Assembly (NCBI GenBank): GCA_030694425.1
Contig: JAUXYI010000018.1
Span: forward strand, 1 to 55,876
Direction: 5' to 3'
Origin: Thermodesulfovibrionia bacterium
Lineage (GTDB): Bacteria; Nitrospirota; Thermodesulfovibrionia; UBA6902; BMS3Bbin08
DNA: 55,876 nucleotides
Part shown: positions 15,477 through 24,176 of the stretch, one piece after another
Position numbering within the stretch: position 1 is the first letter of the stretch
Layout: each line of letters opens with the position of its first letter
The notes under the pieces: generated by a model
Seen by the model: only the letters and a program-made list of their open reading frames with translations
What the model was told of the DNA's origin: nothing
Databases searched by the model: none
Position numbers and translations under genes: made by a program

Positions 15477-17141
15477 TCAGGTCTTTTCCTGATTCAGTAT
15501 CCAATCAACTGCGTCTTTAAGGTTTTTGGCTATAAAATCAGCATGTTCTGATTTTTTGTCATGCCCTGTCAGCACTAATACCCCTTTAGCTCCGACAGCA
15601 TTGGCAAGGAGCACATCTAAAGTTTTATCCCCTATTACATAAGACTCCTTGAGCTTAACTCTGTGTTTAAGACCTGCTTTATATAAAAGCATAGGCTTGG
15701 GCTTTCTGCATTGACATTCATCATCTGGATGATGAGGACAGTAATAAAAATCATCTACTCCTAAAGTCTTTTGAAGGTATTCATTTGACTCTTTTACAAA
15801 CTCTTCGCTCACAATCCTGCGTGCCACGCCTGACTGGTTTGTTATGCCAATAAGTTTAAAGCCCGCATTTTTTAATCTCTGTAAATTTCCCTGAACACCT
15901 TCAAGAATTTTTAAGTCGCTGAAACTGTTCAGATAGCCGACGTCCTCAATAAGAGTTCCATCTTTGTCTAAAAAAACAGCCCTGTTTTTTGGAAGGATTT
16001 CCAGTAATGCGTTATAGACATCGTCTGTGCTTATCTCTGTCATGCATCTAAGGTGCCTATCGGGACATTCTCTTTCCAGACACGGAGAGCAGGGAATGTC
16101 CTTGCGGATAATTCTGTGTCCGTCTCCCAGAGGACCTGTTATTGCCTTGTCCGTAGAGCCGAATATGGCTGCAACAGGCACAAAAAGAGCGGAAGCTATA
16201 TGCATAGGACCCGAATCATTGCTTATGAATGCGTCGCATTCTGAGATTAGCGCCATAAGCTCTCTAAGATTGGTTTTCCCTGCCAGATTTAAAATCCCCT
16301 CCCTCCCCCTATCTAACCCCTCTGTGTCCCCCCTTGTTAAGGGGGGAATAAGGGGGGTGTCTGTGCTCTGTGCTCTGTGCTCTGTGTTCTGATGATTTAC
16401 TGCCTTAATGATTTCATTTACTATTTCAATTTCTGACGTGCTTCCAAACAGCGCCACATTCCCGTTAAGCTCGTTAATTATCCTGTGAATTAATTCAGCA
16501 AATCTTTCAGGCATCCATCTTTTTGCAGAGCCATAGGCTGCACCGGGGTTTATACCAACTAAGAGTTGAGAGTTATGAGTTAAGAGTTTAGAGTTAAGAA
16601 AGTTTCTTGCTTGATTAATTTCTTTTTCATTGAGATAAAGCAGTGGTTCAGTATATTGAGCCTCTATGTTCAAAGACTCTTTTAATAAATTTAAATAATA
16701 GTAAACATGGTGCTGCTTGATAGCCTTGTTTTTTTGTCTGTGTTCTGCGCTCTGTGTTCTGTTATCTGTCTTTTTTACAGGCACAGCCTTTGTGAGCAAT
16801 AACCCCCTGAAATCCCTTTGGTATCCAATCCTCTCGGGGATTCTTGAAAGCCACGCAATAAAAGCAGCATCAAAGGCATTTTGCAAAAGTATTGCGGTGT
16901 TGAAGCCTTTAGACTTTAATATTTTAGCGAGTTTAAATTTGCCGGCGATACTGTTATATTGGTCTTCATAGAGGATGATTTCATTTACAGCTGGATTTCC
17001 TTTGAAAATTTCAGCGACCCATGGTTTAACTAAGAGGCTTATATAGGCATCAGGGAAAGCATTGCGAACAGCCCTTATGGCAGGCATTGTAAGAACAGCA
17101 TCGCCTATCCAGTTAACTCCCCGTATGAGAATTTTCTCGAT
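15477..17141 (-). CDS. Fusion: ADP-heptose:LPS heptosyltransferase II plus heptose 1,7-bisphosphate phosphatase
   Basis: A WaaF (GT9) domain of about 370 residues is followed by a GmhB (HAD) domain of about 170. WaaF evidence: VGINPGAAYGSAKRWMPERF, SNDSGPMHIASAL and GSTDKAITGPLGDGH. GmhB evidence: FLDKDGTLIEDVGYL with both nucleophile-site Asp residues, TNQSGVARR, zinc loop CPHHPDDECQC and VIGDKTLDVLLA. The two act in heptose activation and transfer to LPS core. Family homology KILIRGVNWIGDAVLT continues upstream of the first ATG (17087) to 17141, where an ATC codon follows GGAGG by six bases; no ATG, GTG or TTG exists there. I annotate from the ATC. Four repeat-derived segments lie in frame inside the WaaF part. 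Confidence 0.88.
   Translation of the reverse strand: MEKILIRGVNWIGDAVLTMPAIRAVRNAFPDAYISLLVKPWVAEIFKGNPAVNEIILYEDQYNSIAGKFKLAKILKSKGFNTAILLQNAFDAAFIAWLSRIPERIGYQRDFRGLLLTKAVPVKKTDNRTQSAEHRQKNKAIKQHHVYYYLNLLKESLNIEAQYTEPLLYLNEKEINQARNFLNSKLLTHNSQLLVGINPGAAYGSAKRWMPERFAELIHRIINELNGNVALFGSTSEIEIVNEIIKAVNHQNTEHRAQSTDTPLIPPLTRGDTEGLDRGREGILNLAGKTNLRELMALISECDAFISNDSGPMHIASALFVPVAAIFGSTDKAITGPLGDGHRIIRKDIPCSPCLERECPDRHLRCMTEISTDDVYNALLEILPKNRAVFLDKDGTLIEDVGYLNSFSDLKILEGVQGNLQRLKNAGFKLIGITNQSGVARRIVSEEFVKESNEYLQKTLGVDDFYYCPHHPDDECQCRKPKPMLLYKAGLKHRVKLKESYVIGDKTLDVLLANAVGAKGVLVLTGHDKKSEHADFIAKNLKDAVDWILNQEKT
16294..16392. repeat. In-frame insert in waaF-gmhB: family B palindrome plus family C heptamers
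   Basis: A C-rich/G-rich palindrome (CCCCCCTTGTTAAGGGGGG core) at about 16294-16358 is joined to four-fold CTCTGTG-type heptamers at 16359-16392. Read on the coding strand the pair adds about 33 residues, including EHRAQSTDTPLIPPLTRGD, between two conserved WaaF segments without breaking the frame. Confidence 0.8.
16561..16600. repeat. In-frame insert in waaF-gmhB: family F tract
   Basis: Degenerate repeats of GAGTTAAGAGTT, encoding SKLLTHNSQLLV on the minus strand. The same DNA word occurs outside genes at 19801-19868 and 27300-27335, so it is a dispersed repeat that has been accommodated in coding sequence. Confidence 0.75.
16734..16767. repeat. In-frame insert in waaF-gmhB: family C heptamers
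   Basis: TCTGTGTTCTGCGCTCTGTG and continuing TTCTG units encode DNRTQSAEHRQK on the minus strand. The closest relatives are at 16359-16392 in this same gene and at 48892-48926 inside aroA. Confidence 0.75.
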
Positions 17142-17192
17142 AGTTTCCCTCCGTTACCATTGTCCAGTCCCAAAAATAACCTTACCATGACT

Positions 17193-17315
17193 GTCATTCC
17201 GAGCCCTTCGCAAGTCATTCTGAGCGAAGCGAAGAATCTCATCTTTCTGCTCAGGATAAACTCCGCGAGGAATCTCGTTTTTAGATTGCTTCGGGACTTC
17301 GTCCCTCGCAATGAC
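17193..17315. repeat. Composite family A palindrome
   Basis: Begins GTCATTCCGAGCCCTTCG and ends CTTCGTCCCTCGCAATGAC, with inner inverted words GCGAAGCGAAGAATCTC and GAGGAATCTCG. It occupies the gap between the Lon-type protease gene and the waaF-gmhB gene. Confidence 0.75.
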
Positions 17316-17343
17316 AGTGTAAGGAAATTTTAGGGACAGAATA

Positions 17344-19776
17344 CTATGCATTATTGTTTTTTTCTTTTTTCTTGTTTTTTTTCCCATTTTCCTCTTCCGT
17401 TTCCTTCAGGGCTTCTGACAGTTCTTCCAGCCTCTTGGAGACAAGGGAATTTAATGTGCCTTCGGGATAATTTCCATCGGGCTGCAATTCTCCGGCAGGC
17501 ATTCCAGTAAGAATCTCTATGCCGTCTTCTATATTATCAATGGTATAGATATTAAACTTTCCGCCCTGGACCGCTTCTATGACGTCTTTATTAACCATCA
17601 TATGTTTCAGGTTTTTTCTTGGAATAATTACTCCGTGTTCTCCATTGAGCCCGCTGATTTTGCATACTGCAAAAAATCCTTCTATTTTTTCGTTAACCCC
17701 GCCTATAGGTTGAACCTCTCCATGTTGGTTCATTGAGCCTGTTATTGCGATACATTGTTTTAAAGGCACACCCGCAATACTGCTTAACAATGCATAGACT
17801 TCAGCGCATGTGGCGCTGTCGCCTTCTATCATGCCGTACAACTGTTCAAATGTAAGAGAGGCAGAGAGGGAGAGAGGGTGTTTTTGGGCATACTTTTCGC
17901 CTAAATAGGCGCTGAGCGTAAATATGGCTTTTTCATGGATTTTTCCACTTAATTTTATTTCCCTTTCTATATTTACAATGCCTGCTTTTCCAGCATATGA
18001 CTTGGCTGTAATCCTTGAAGGAACGCCGAATCTGTAGTCTCCAAGGTCAAGAACTGAAAGGCCGTTAATCTGGCCTACTGCAGAACCCTCGGTGGTAACC
18101 ATGAGAGTTCCTTCTTTGATTGCATCCTGTATTTTTTTCTCAATCTTGTTAATGCGGTAGATTTTTTCATCAAGGGCTTTTTCAACATGCTCGGCTTTTA
18201 CGGCGTTGTTGTTATTAAGTCTTGCCCAGTAATCAGCCTCCCGCAAGAGGTCAGATACTTCGCTGAATCGGGCCGAAAGTTTGTCCTGATGTTCAGCAAG
18301 CCTTGAACTGTATTCAACAACTTTTGCAACAGCGCTATGGTCAAATGGTTTTAATCCTTTTTCAAGACATTTTGCGCGGATAAAGCTGGCATATTTAACG
18401 GTATTTTCCTTGCTTCTTTCCATGCGATAATCAAAGTCAGCCTTTACCTTGAATAAATCTCTATACTCTACATCAAGATGGAATAGCAGATAATAGAGTC
18501 TGGGGTCGCCTACAAGTATAATTTTTACGTTAAACGGCATAGCCTCTGGCCGAATAGTCAGAGTAGAAATAAGACGGTATTGTTCCCAGACATCTTCTAT
18601 TCTTACCTTCCTGTCCCTGATTGCCCTTTTAAGAGCGTCATAGACAAAAATGTTTTTTAAAAGCTCAAGGGCGTCTGTGACTAAATAGCCGCCGTTTGCC
18701 CTCTGGAGAGAGCCTGCTTTTATCATGGTGAAGTCTGTTACGGCAACGCCGTATTGGACTTTGTATTCAATCCTTCCAAAGAGATTGTAGTAGGTCGGAT
18801 TGCTTTCCACTATAACAGGGACCCCTATTGTATCGCGGTTGTTTACAAATAGATTTACAGAATATCTTGCAAACGAAGGTTCTGACTTTAAAGGTTTCAT
18901 AAAAGGAAGAGGCGATGCCTGTTCCTCTTGAACCTTGAAATCTTCCAGATGCTCAAGGATATCTTCTCTTACCTCATCAAAATAATTAAGAAGTTCAGCG
19001 GCTTCCTTATATTTGTGTTTTAGTTCATCTATCAGGAGTCCAATAGATGAAAGCACTGCCTGCTGTTCAAGCTGTATTAATTTATCTTTAATTTTTTTCT
19101 CTTCTTCCCTCACAAGCCTTACAGTATCATCAAGCTTTTCCTGCAGATTTTTGCCTATTTCTTCTATCTTCTTTCTTACCTTTGATTCCAGACTCTCGTA
19201 CTCTTCCTCGCTTAATGCCTCACTGTTTTTCTTCACAGGGACCAGCGCAAGCCCGCCAACGGTTTTCCTTAGAGAAAAATCCTTTTCTTTTGCCTCCTTC
19301 TCAATCTCTAAGAAATATTCTTTTTGCTTTTTCTGGAATTCTTCCAGTACCTTGGTTCGCTGTTTTTCGTATTCCTTAGATTCAAATATCTTTGGTATCT
19401 CCTGCCTTAGGGCTTTAATCAACTCATCCATGTCTTTCTGGAGTGTAAGTCCTTTTCCGGGCGGCAGGCTTAAGGCTTTAGGTTCATCAGGGTTTCTAAA
19501 GTTATACACATAACACCAGTCATCCGGCACAGGCTGGTCTTTGGCTCTTTCTTTTAATATGTTTTTGATTGTAGTCATTTTCCCTGTGCCGCCTTCACCG
19601 AGGATGTAAATATTAAATCCATGGTCATCAATCCCCAGACCAAAATCAATGGCTCTCAAAGCCCGTTCCTGTCCGATTGTTTCTTCAAGGGTTGGCAGTT
19701 CATCTGTAGTTTTAAATGGGAGATAAGCAGGGTCACAGCAGTGGTATAGCTCTTCTTTTGCGGCTTTCCTCAACAT
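17344..19776 (-). CDS. Lon-family ATP-dependent protease (AAA_32 / LonB-like, YcbZ type)
   Basis: 810 residues. The N-terminal AAA domain has Walker A GEGGTGKMT at 60-68, split by a long coiled-coil insertion about 130-270; the Lon proteolytic domain has catalytic Ser654 in EGDSATCAEV and Lys697 in GGVNEKIEG, with the 43-residue spacing typical of Lon. A charged Lys/Glu/Asn tail ends the protein. The Walker A ends in K-M-T-T rather than K-T-T/S, as is usual in this subgroup. Cytoplasmic protein quality control is the expected role. It stands alone, with dispersed repeats on both sides. Confidence 0.93.
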   Translation of the reverse strand: MLRKAAKEELYHCCDPAYLPFKTTDELPTLEETIGQERALRAIDFGLGIDDHGFNIYILGEGGTGKMTTIKNILKERAKDQPVPDDWCYVYNFRNPDEPKALSLPPGKGLTLQKDMDELIKALRQEIPKIFESKEYEKQRTKVLEEFQKKQKEYFLEIEKEAKEKDFSLRKTVGGLALVPVKKNSEALSEEEYESLESKVRKKIEEIGKNLQEKLDDTVRLVREEEKKIKDKLIQLEQQAVLSSIGLLIDELKHKYKEAAELLNYFDEVREDILEHLEDFKVQEEQASPLPFMKPLKSEPSFARYSVNLFVNNRDTIGVPVIVESNPTYYNLFGRIEYKVQYGVAVTDFTMIKAGSLQRANGGYLVTDALELLKNIFVYDALKRAIRDRKVRIEDVWEQYRLISTLTIRPEAMPFNVKIILVGDPRLYYLLFHLDVEYRDLFKVKADFDYRMERSKENTVKYASFIRAKCLEKGLKPFDHSAVAKVVEYSSRLAEHQDKLSARFSEVSDLLREADYWARLNNNNAVKAEHVEKALDEKIYRINKIEKKIQDAIKEGTLMVTTEGSAVGQINGLSVLDLGDYRFGVPSRITAKSYAGKAGIVNIEREIKLSGKIHEKAIFTLSAYLGEKYAQKHPLSLSASLTFEQLYGMIEGDSATCAEVYALLSSIAGVPLKQCIAITGSMNQHGEVQPIGGVNEKIEGFFAVCKISGLNGEHGVIIPRKNLKHMMVNKDVIEAVQGGKFNIYTIDNIEDGIEILTGMPAGELQPDGNYPEGTLNSLVSKRLEELSEALKETEEENGKKNKKKEKNNNA

Positions 19777-20064
19777 AAATAAACCTCCAAATAAATATAG
19801 TTAACAGTTGAAAGTTAAAAGTGAAGAGTTAAAAATCCATCAACTTAATAACTTTTAACTCTTAGCTTGTTTTAGATGTTGACATTATAGCCTTGATAAA
19901 TTCCTGTTTACAAGAGTTTTTTTGGTGATAGCAAATTTTGATTTTTCCAAGCTTAGTATACAAAACTTTTCTTTTTTTCTTTCATTGGTAAAGCCTCATA
20001 AGCAGTCATTGCTCCGAAAATACCCTGTTAAGCTGTTATTCCTGTACATTTCTCCTCTTCATCC
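19777..20064. other. Gene-free stretch with family F repeat
   Basis: 19801-19868 holds inverted copies of AGTTAAAAGTGAAGAGTTAA and TTAATAACTTTTAACTC. The rest is A+T-rich with no frame that looks coding on either strand. Confidence 0.6.
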
Positions 20065-20145
20065 GTCATGCCCGAAGTTCTTAATCGGGCATCCAGTTTA
20101 TTTGTTTTAATGTCTGGATTCCCGCTTACTGACTGCGGGAATGAC
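20065..20145. repeat. Composite family A palindrome (copy 1)
   Basis: Two small palindromes in tandem: GTCATGCCCGAAGTTCTTAA with GGGCATCCAGTTT, then TGTCTGGATTCCCGC with GCGGGAATGAC. The element at 54365-54451 is the same composite in opposite orientation, with long identical stretches. Confidence 0.8.
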
Positions 20146-20404
20146 ATTTTTCATTTTTATTCTCCTTTGTGAGCTGAAAGCTCATGAGGGTTTGATTTAT
20201 TATCAGCCAATTGTTTTCACACTCCTCAAAATACTCAATAATAAGCCTATAAGTTTATTTTATTTGACCTGTATTGAGATGGATTTCTATATTAGGGGTG
20301 CATTTTTTTTTGGATTTAGTATATAATATTTTTTACTTCGCCCTCTATAATAAATTAAAGGGCTTTAAATTCAAAAATCCCGAAAAGTAGAAAGGAGTAT
20401 TTAC
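20146..20404 (+). promoter_or_regulatory. Leader and promoter region of dsrC
   Basis: A gene-free A+T-rich stretch. TATAAT occurs at 20346-20351 within CCCTCTATAATAAATT, about 55 bases before the dsrC start, but a convincing -35 box at the right distance is missing. A second TATAAT lies near 20322. AAAGGAG lies eight bases before the dsrC ATG, a strong ribosome binding site. Confidence 0.4.
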
Positions 20405-20740
20405 ATGTCAATGTTAGAATTTGAAGGAAAAAGTTATGAGGTTGATGAGGAGGGGTATTTACAGGACTGGCAGGTGTGGAATGAAGGTTTAGCAGCTGAG
20501 ATGGCGAAACAAGACGGTCTCACACTTACAAATCCACACTGGGAGGTAATCAGATTTCTGAGAAGTTATTTTGAAAAATACCAGATAGCCCCAATGGTAA
20601 AAATACTTACCAAAGAGATTGGTAAAGTTTTAGGTTCAGAAAAAGGTAATACCAAATACCTGTATGAACTCTATCCGGCTGGTCCGGCTAAACAGGCTTG
20701 TAGGTACGCAGGACTTCCCAAGCCAACTGGCTGCGTATAA
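20405..20740 (+). CDS. dsrC: DsrC, sulfur-carrier protein of dissimilatory sulfite reductase
   Basis: 111 residues. Both essential cysteines of the flexible C-terminal arm are present: Cys99 and Cys110, ten residues apart, in ACRYAGLPKPTGCV, with the penultimate Cys one residue from the end. This separates a true DsrC from TusE and RspA relatives that lack one of them. DsrC takes sulfur from DsrAB as a trisulfide and delivers it to DsrMKJOP. It is encoded directly ahead of the dsrMKJOP group; dsrAB is not in the window. Confidence 0.96.
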   Translation: MSMLEFEGKSYEVDEEGYLQDWQVWNEGLAAEMAKQDGLTLTNPHWEVIRFLRSYFEKYQIAPMVKILTKEIGKVLGSEKGNTKYLYELYPAGPAKQACRYAGLPKPTGCV

Positions 20741-20795
20741 AAATTTACCTGAGAAAAAAGTAAATTAATCTTTTTTGAACCTTTTAAACCTATGA

Positions 20796-20866
20796 GATAG
20801 CTATTATCTCGCGGGTTAAAACCTGGAGGAGCAGATTATATTGCTCTACAAGAGCAGGGACTTGAT
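20796..20866 (+). promoter_or_regulatory. Structured leader between dsrC and the RsbRD-like gene
   Basis: GAGATAGCTATTATCTC forms a six-pair hairpin, and GCTCTACAAGAGC and GAGCAGATTATATTGCTC can form two alternative ones just before the start of the RsbRD-like gene. This resembles a leader with competing stems but I see no known riboswitch motif. It may only slow passage between dsrC, which is needed in large amounts, and the membrane complex genes. Confidence 0.35.
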
Positions 20867-21505
20867 ATGAAGCTATATAACCTTCTATCAGAAAAAAAGT
20901 CTGCTATTTTAAACAGATGGTATGATGCAGTACTTGATACCTATCCATCTGATACCTCGGGTTTTTTGAAAGGGCAAAAGAATCCATTCCTTAATCCGGT
21001 AGGTTCCACAATATTTCAGGGAATAGAAAATCTCTTTGAAGAACTTCTTTATGAAAAGAATCCCCACTCACCCCCCCATCCCCCCCTTACTCAGGGGGGG
21101 CAAGAGAGGGGTAAAGGAGGGATGGGGGGATTATCAGGTGAAAGGGCTTCTTTATTCCTTGACAACATTATCAGAATCAGGGCAGTTCAGGAATTTACCC
21201 CATCCCGGTCAATTGTTTTTATCTTGCTTTTAAAAAATGCAATCAGAGAAGAGCTGAAAAATGAGCTTGTGGAACGGCAGCTTCTTGAAGAATTGCTGTT
21301 TTTTGAATCCAAAATAGACGATATGGCTCTCCTATCCTTTGATATCTATATGAAATGCCGCGAGAAACTATACGAGCTCAAAGTAAATGAATTGAGGCGC
21401 CTGACATTCGGAAGATTACAAAAAGCAGACAGGATAGATAAACAGGAAAATGACCTGAAATCTAACAACAACGAGGCATTAGAAAGAAAAGAGGTAAACA
21501 AATGA
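20867..21505 (+). CDS. RsbRD N-terminal-domain protein linked to DsrMKJOP
   Basis: 212 residues. The N-terminus LYNLLSEKKSAILNRWYDAV followed by YPSDTSGFLKGQKNPFLNPVG is the typical opening of RsbRD_N proteins, a sensor-like helical domain that often precedes dsrMKJOP in sulfate reducers. The rest is helical and ends in a charged tail; no STAS or kinase domain follows. Residues 66-93 are translated from a G/C-rich family B repeat (positions 21063-21134) inserted in frame. Its stop overlaps the dsrM start by four bases, so it is co-translated with the complex. Its job, perhaps regulation or assembly, is unknown. Confidence 0.8.
   Translation: MKLYNLLSEKKSAILNRWYDAVLDTYPSDTSGFLKGQKNPFLNPVGSTIFQGIENLFEELLYEKNPHSPPHPPLTQGGQERGKGGMGGLSGERASLFLDNIIRIRAVQEFTPSRSIVFILLLKNAIREELKNELVERQLLEELLFFESKIDDMALLSFDIYMKCREKLYELKVNELRRLTFGRLQKADRIDKQENDLKSNNNEALERKEVNK
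21063..21134. repeat. In-frame family B palindrome inside the RsbRD-like gene
   Basis: CCCCCCTTACTCAGGGGGG core with C-rich and G-rich flanks. It encodes a Pro-rich then Gly-rich segment (HSPPHPPLTQGGQ, GKGGMGG) in an otherwise helical protein. Related to 16294-16358, 42301-42391 and 49984-50105. Confidence 0.8.
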
Positions 21506-22497
21506 ATGCCTTACTTTCCTTAGTTGCAGTTATAGTCCTTATTCTGATTGCATTTATAGGAATTAAGGTAGCAAGCCTGCATTTCCTTTTTGGGGTTGTC
21601 ATACCTTATGCAGCTATTGCCACATTTTTGATAGGAGTTATTTACCGCGTTGTAAAATGGGGGCGTACGCCTGTGCCATTTCGGATACCCACAACATGCG
21701 GACAACAAAAATCCCTGCCATGGATTAAACAGTCCAAACTTGATAACCCATCCAGCACATCAGGGGTTATTGGGAGGATGCTGCTTGAAGTCTTCCTGTT
21801 TCGCTCCTTATTCAGCAATACAAAATTTGAATTAAAAGAAGGTCCTAAAATTGCTTACGGCTCAACCAAGTGGCTCTGGTTGGGCGGACTGGCATTTCAC
21901 TGGTCATTTTTTGTTGTTTTAGTCAGACATGTAAGGTTATTCACAGAACCTGTGCCTTCCTTCCTGCATAGCATTGAAGTCCTTGATGGGTTTCTGCAGG
22001 TAGGAGCGCTGGGAGTTTTAATAAGCGGAGTTGTCCTTTTGCTGGCTGTAACCTATCTTTTTTTGAGAAGGGTTTTTATTCCGGAGGTTCGCTACATCTC
22101 TCTTGCTGCTGATTACTTCCCTCTCTTTCTCATAATGAGCGTTGCTCTTTCCGGCATCCTCATGCGGTATTTTTTGAGAGTGGATTTAGTGAGTATAAAA
22201 GAATTGACAATGGGGCTGGCAAGTTTTAGTGTTGCAGTTTCTCTTGAAAAAATCAGCGTTATTTTTTATATCCATCTATTTCTTGTAAGTGCTTTATTTG
22301 CGTATATACCTTTCAGCAAGATAATGCATATGGGAGGGGTTTTCCTCAGTCCCACAAGGAATCTGGCAAATAACAGCCGTATGGAGAGACACATTAACCC
22401 ATGGAATTATCCTGTCAAAGTTCATACATATGAAGAGTATGAAGATGATTTCAGGGAAATAATGAAGGATGCTGGGATACCAGTTGAGAAGGAGTAA
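21502..22497 (+). CDS. dsrM: DsrM, cytochrome b subunit of DsrMKJOP
   Basis: 331 residues with about six membrane helices and the NarI-like region: FHWSFFVVLVRHVRLF, SGVVLLLAVTYLF and YIHLFLVSALFAYIPFSKIMH. The His residues in these helices are the expected haem b ligands. DsrM takes electrons from menaquinol and passes them to DsrK. ATGA overlap with the gene before; dsrK follows two bases later. Confidence 0.95.
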   Translation: MNALLSLVAVIVLILIAFIGIKVASLHFLFGVVIPYAAIATFLIGVIYRVVKWGRTPVPFRIPTTCGQQKSLPWIKQSKLDNPSSTSGVIGRMLLEVFLFRSLFSNTKFELKEGPKIAYGSTKWLWLGGLAFHWSFFVVLVRHVRLFTEPVPSFLHSIEVLDGFLQVGALGVLISGVVLLLAVTYLFLRRVFIPEVRYISLAADYFPLFLIMSVALSGILMRYFLRVDLVSIKELTMGLASFSVAVSLEKISVIFYIHLFLVSALFAYIPFSKIMHMGGVFLSPTRNLANNSRMERHINPWNYPVKVHTYEEYEDDFREIMKDAGIPVEKE

Positions 22498-22499
22498 AT

Positions 22500-24176
22500 A
22501 TGTCAAAAACGCCTAAAGCAGATGAGCTGTCCAAGATAGATTACATGCCGCCTAAAAGCGGGTGGATGGATACGCCTGTTGAGTTCAAACAGGGCTTCTG
22601 GTGTTATGGTTCAAAAGCAAAAAGCCTTGAAACAGTAGGCTTTCCAAATCCGAGACAATGGTCGCCTGCTGATGAGGACTGGAAGCTGCCTGAAAACTGG
22701 CAGGAAATAGTCCTGAAAGGTTTCAAAGAGCGGCTTGATAAGTATCGTTCTTTCAAGGTTTTTATGGATATATGTGTGAGATGCGGCGCCTGCGCTGATA
22801 AATGCCACTTTTTTATCGGCTCCGGAGACCCTAAGAATATGCCTGTTCTCAGAGCAGAACTGCTTCGGTCGGTGTATAGAGGGAATTTTACAAAGGCAGG
22901 CAAGATACTGGGTAAACTTGCCGGCGCAAGAGAACTTACCTATCCTGTGCTTAAAGAGTGGTGGTACTATTTCTTCCAGTGCACTGAATGCCGGCGCTGC
23001 TCAGTTTTCTGCCCTTATGGAATTGACACGGCTGAAATTACTATGATGGCGAGGGAGCTTCTTAACTTGTTAGGTCTTAACACTGACTGGATATCCGGGC
23101 CGGCTGCAAATTGTTATATGAAGGGCAATCACCTTGGCCTTGAACCCCATGCAATCACAGGCAATATTGAATACATGTTAGACGATATAGAGAGTATAAC
23201 CGGTATAAGAATAAAGCCGACATTTAACAGGAAGGGCGCTGAGATACTTTTTGTTGTGCCTTCCGGTGACTTATTCGCGGACCCGGGCACTTATACCACT
23301 ATGGGTGAGCTCATGCTTTTTCATGAGCTTGGCCTTGACTACACATGGAGCACTTATGCATCCGAGGGAGGAAATTTTGGCTTTTTCACTTCAAATGAGA
23401 TGGCGAAAAGGCTTAACTCCAAGATATACGCTGAAGCCAAGAGGCTGGGGGTAAAATGGATAATCGGGGGAGAATGCGGACACATGTGGAGGGTTCTCCA
23501 TCAATACATGGACACATGGAATGGTCCTGCAGATTTCCTTGAGGCGCCTAAATCTCCAATAACCGGCACTGTATTTGAAAATGCAAAATCTACCAAAATG
23601 GTGCATATTGCTGAATTTACCGCTGACCTGATAAGACACGGGAAATTAAAGCTTGACCCTCGCAGAAATGACCACCTGAAGGTGACTTTCCATGATTCCT
23701 GCAATACCTCAAGGGGAATGGGAATCCTTGAAGAACCTCGGTATATCATTAAAAACGTATGCAGCCATTTTTATGAGATGGATGAAAATACTATCAGGGA
23801 GAAGACCTTCTGCTGCGGAAGCGGCTCAGGCCTGAATGCAAGTGAAAATATAGAGCTCAGGATGAGGGGAGGCCTCCCAAGGGCAAATGCTGTAAAGGAT
23901 GTCGTGGAAAAATACGGGGTAAACATGTTAGCAAATATCTGCGCTATTGACAGGGCTGCGCTTCCGCCTCTGATGGATTACTGGGTTCCCGGAGTGGGTG
24001 TTACCGGGGTTCACGAACTTGTTGCCAATGCATTGGTTATGAAGGGCGAGAAAGAGAGAACAACTAACCTGCGTGGTGAACCCCTTCCAGGCGTAGTAGA
24101 AACAAGGGAAGAGAGAAGAAAAAGGGAGGATAGAAGAAAAGAAGTGGGTAGAAGAAGAAAAAGGGAGGAAGGATAA
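22500..24176 (+). CDS. dsrK: DsrK, HdrD-like iron-sulfur catalytic subunit
   Basis: 558 residues. Two 4Fe-4S motifs, CVRCGACADKCHFF and CTECRRCSVFCPYG, are followed by two cysteine-rich CCG-type regions (GGECGHMW; HDSCNTSRG with FCCGSGSGLN) like those that hold the unusual cubane of HdrB/HdrD. It is the likely site where the DsrC trisulfide is reduced. The last about 25 residues are only Arg, Lys, Glu and a few others (from REERRKRED on), written by a GAAGAAAA-like simple repeat; normal DsrK ends before this. Confidence 0.95.
   Translation: MSKTPKADELSKIDYMPPKSGWMDTPVEFKQGFWCYGSKAKSLETVGFPNPRQWSPADEDWKLPENWQEIVLKGFKERLDKYRSFKVFMDICVRCGACADKCHFFIGSGDPKNMPVLRAELLRSVYRGNFTKAGKILGKLAGARELTYPVLKEWWYYFFQCTECRRCSVFCPYGIDTAEITMMARELLNLLGLNTDWISGPAANCYMKGNHLGLEPHAITGNIEYMLDDIESITGIRIKPTFNRKGAEILFVVPSGDLFADPGTYTTMGELMLFHELGLDYTWSTYASEGGNFGFFTSNEMAKRLNSKIYAEAKRLGVKWIIGGECGHMWRVLHQYMDTWNGPADFLEAPKSPITGTVFENAKSTKMVHIAEFTADLIRHGKLKLDPRRNDHLKVTFHDSCNTSRGMGILEEPRYIIKNVCSHFYEMDENTIREKTFCCGSGSGLNASENIELRMRGGLPRANAVKDVVEKYGVNMLANICAIDRAALPPLMDYWVPGVGVTGVHELVANALVMKGEKERTTNLRGEPLPGVVETREERRKREDRRKEVGRRRKREEG

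Noticed and set aside
19013-19513. 166-codon plus-strand frame opposite the Lon-type protease
   Set aside because: Ser/Phe-rich antisense of the coiled-coil insertion; no start signal.
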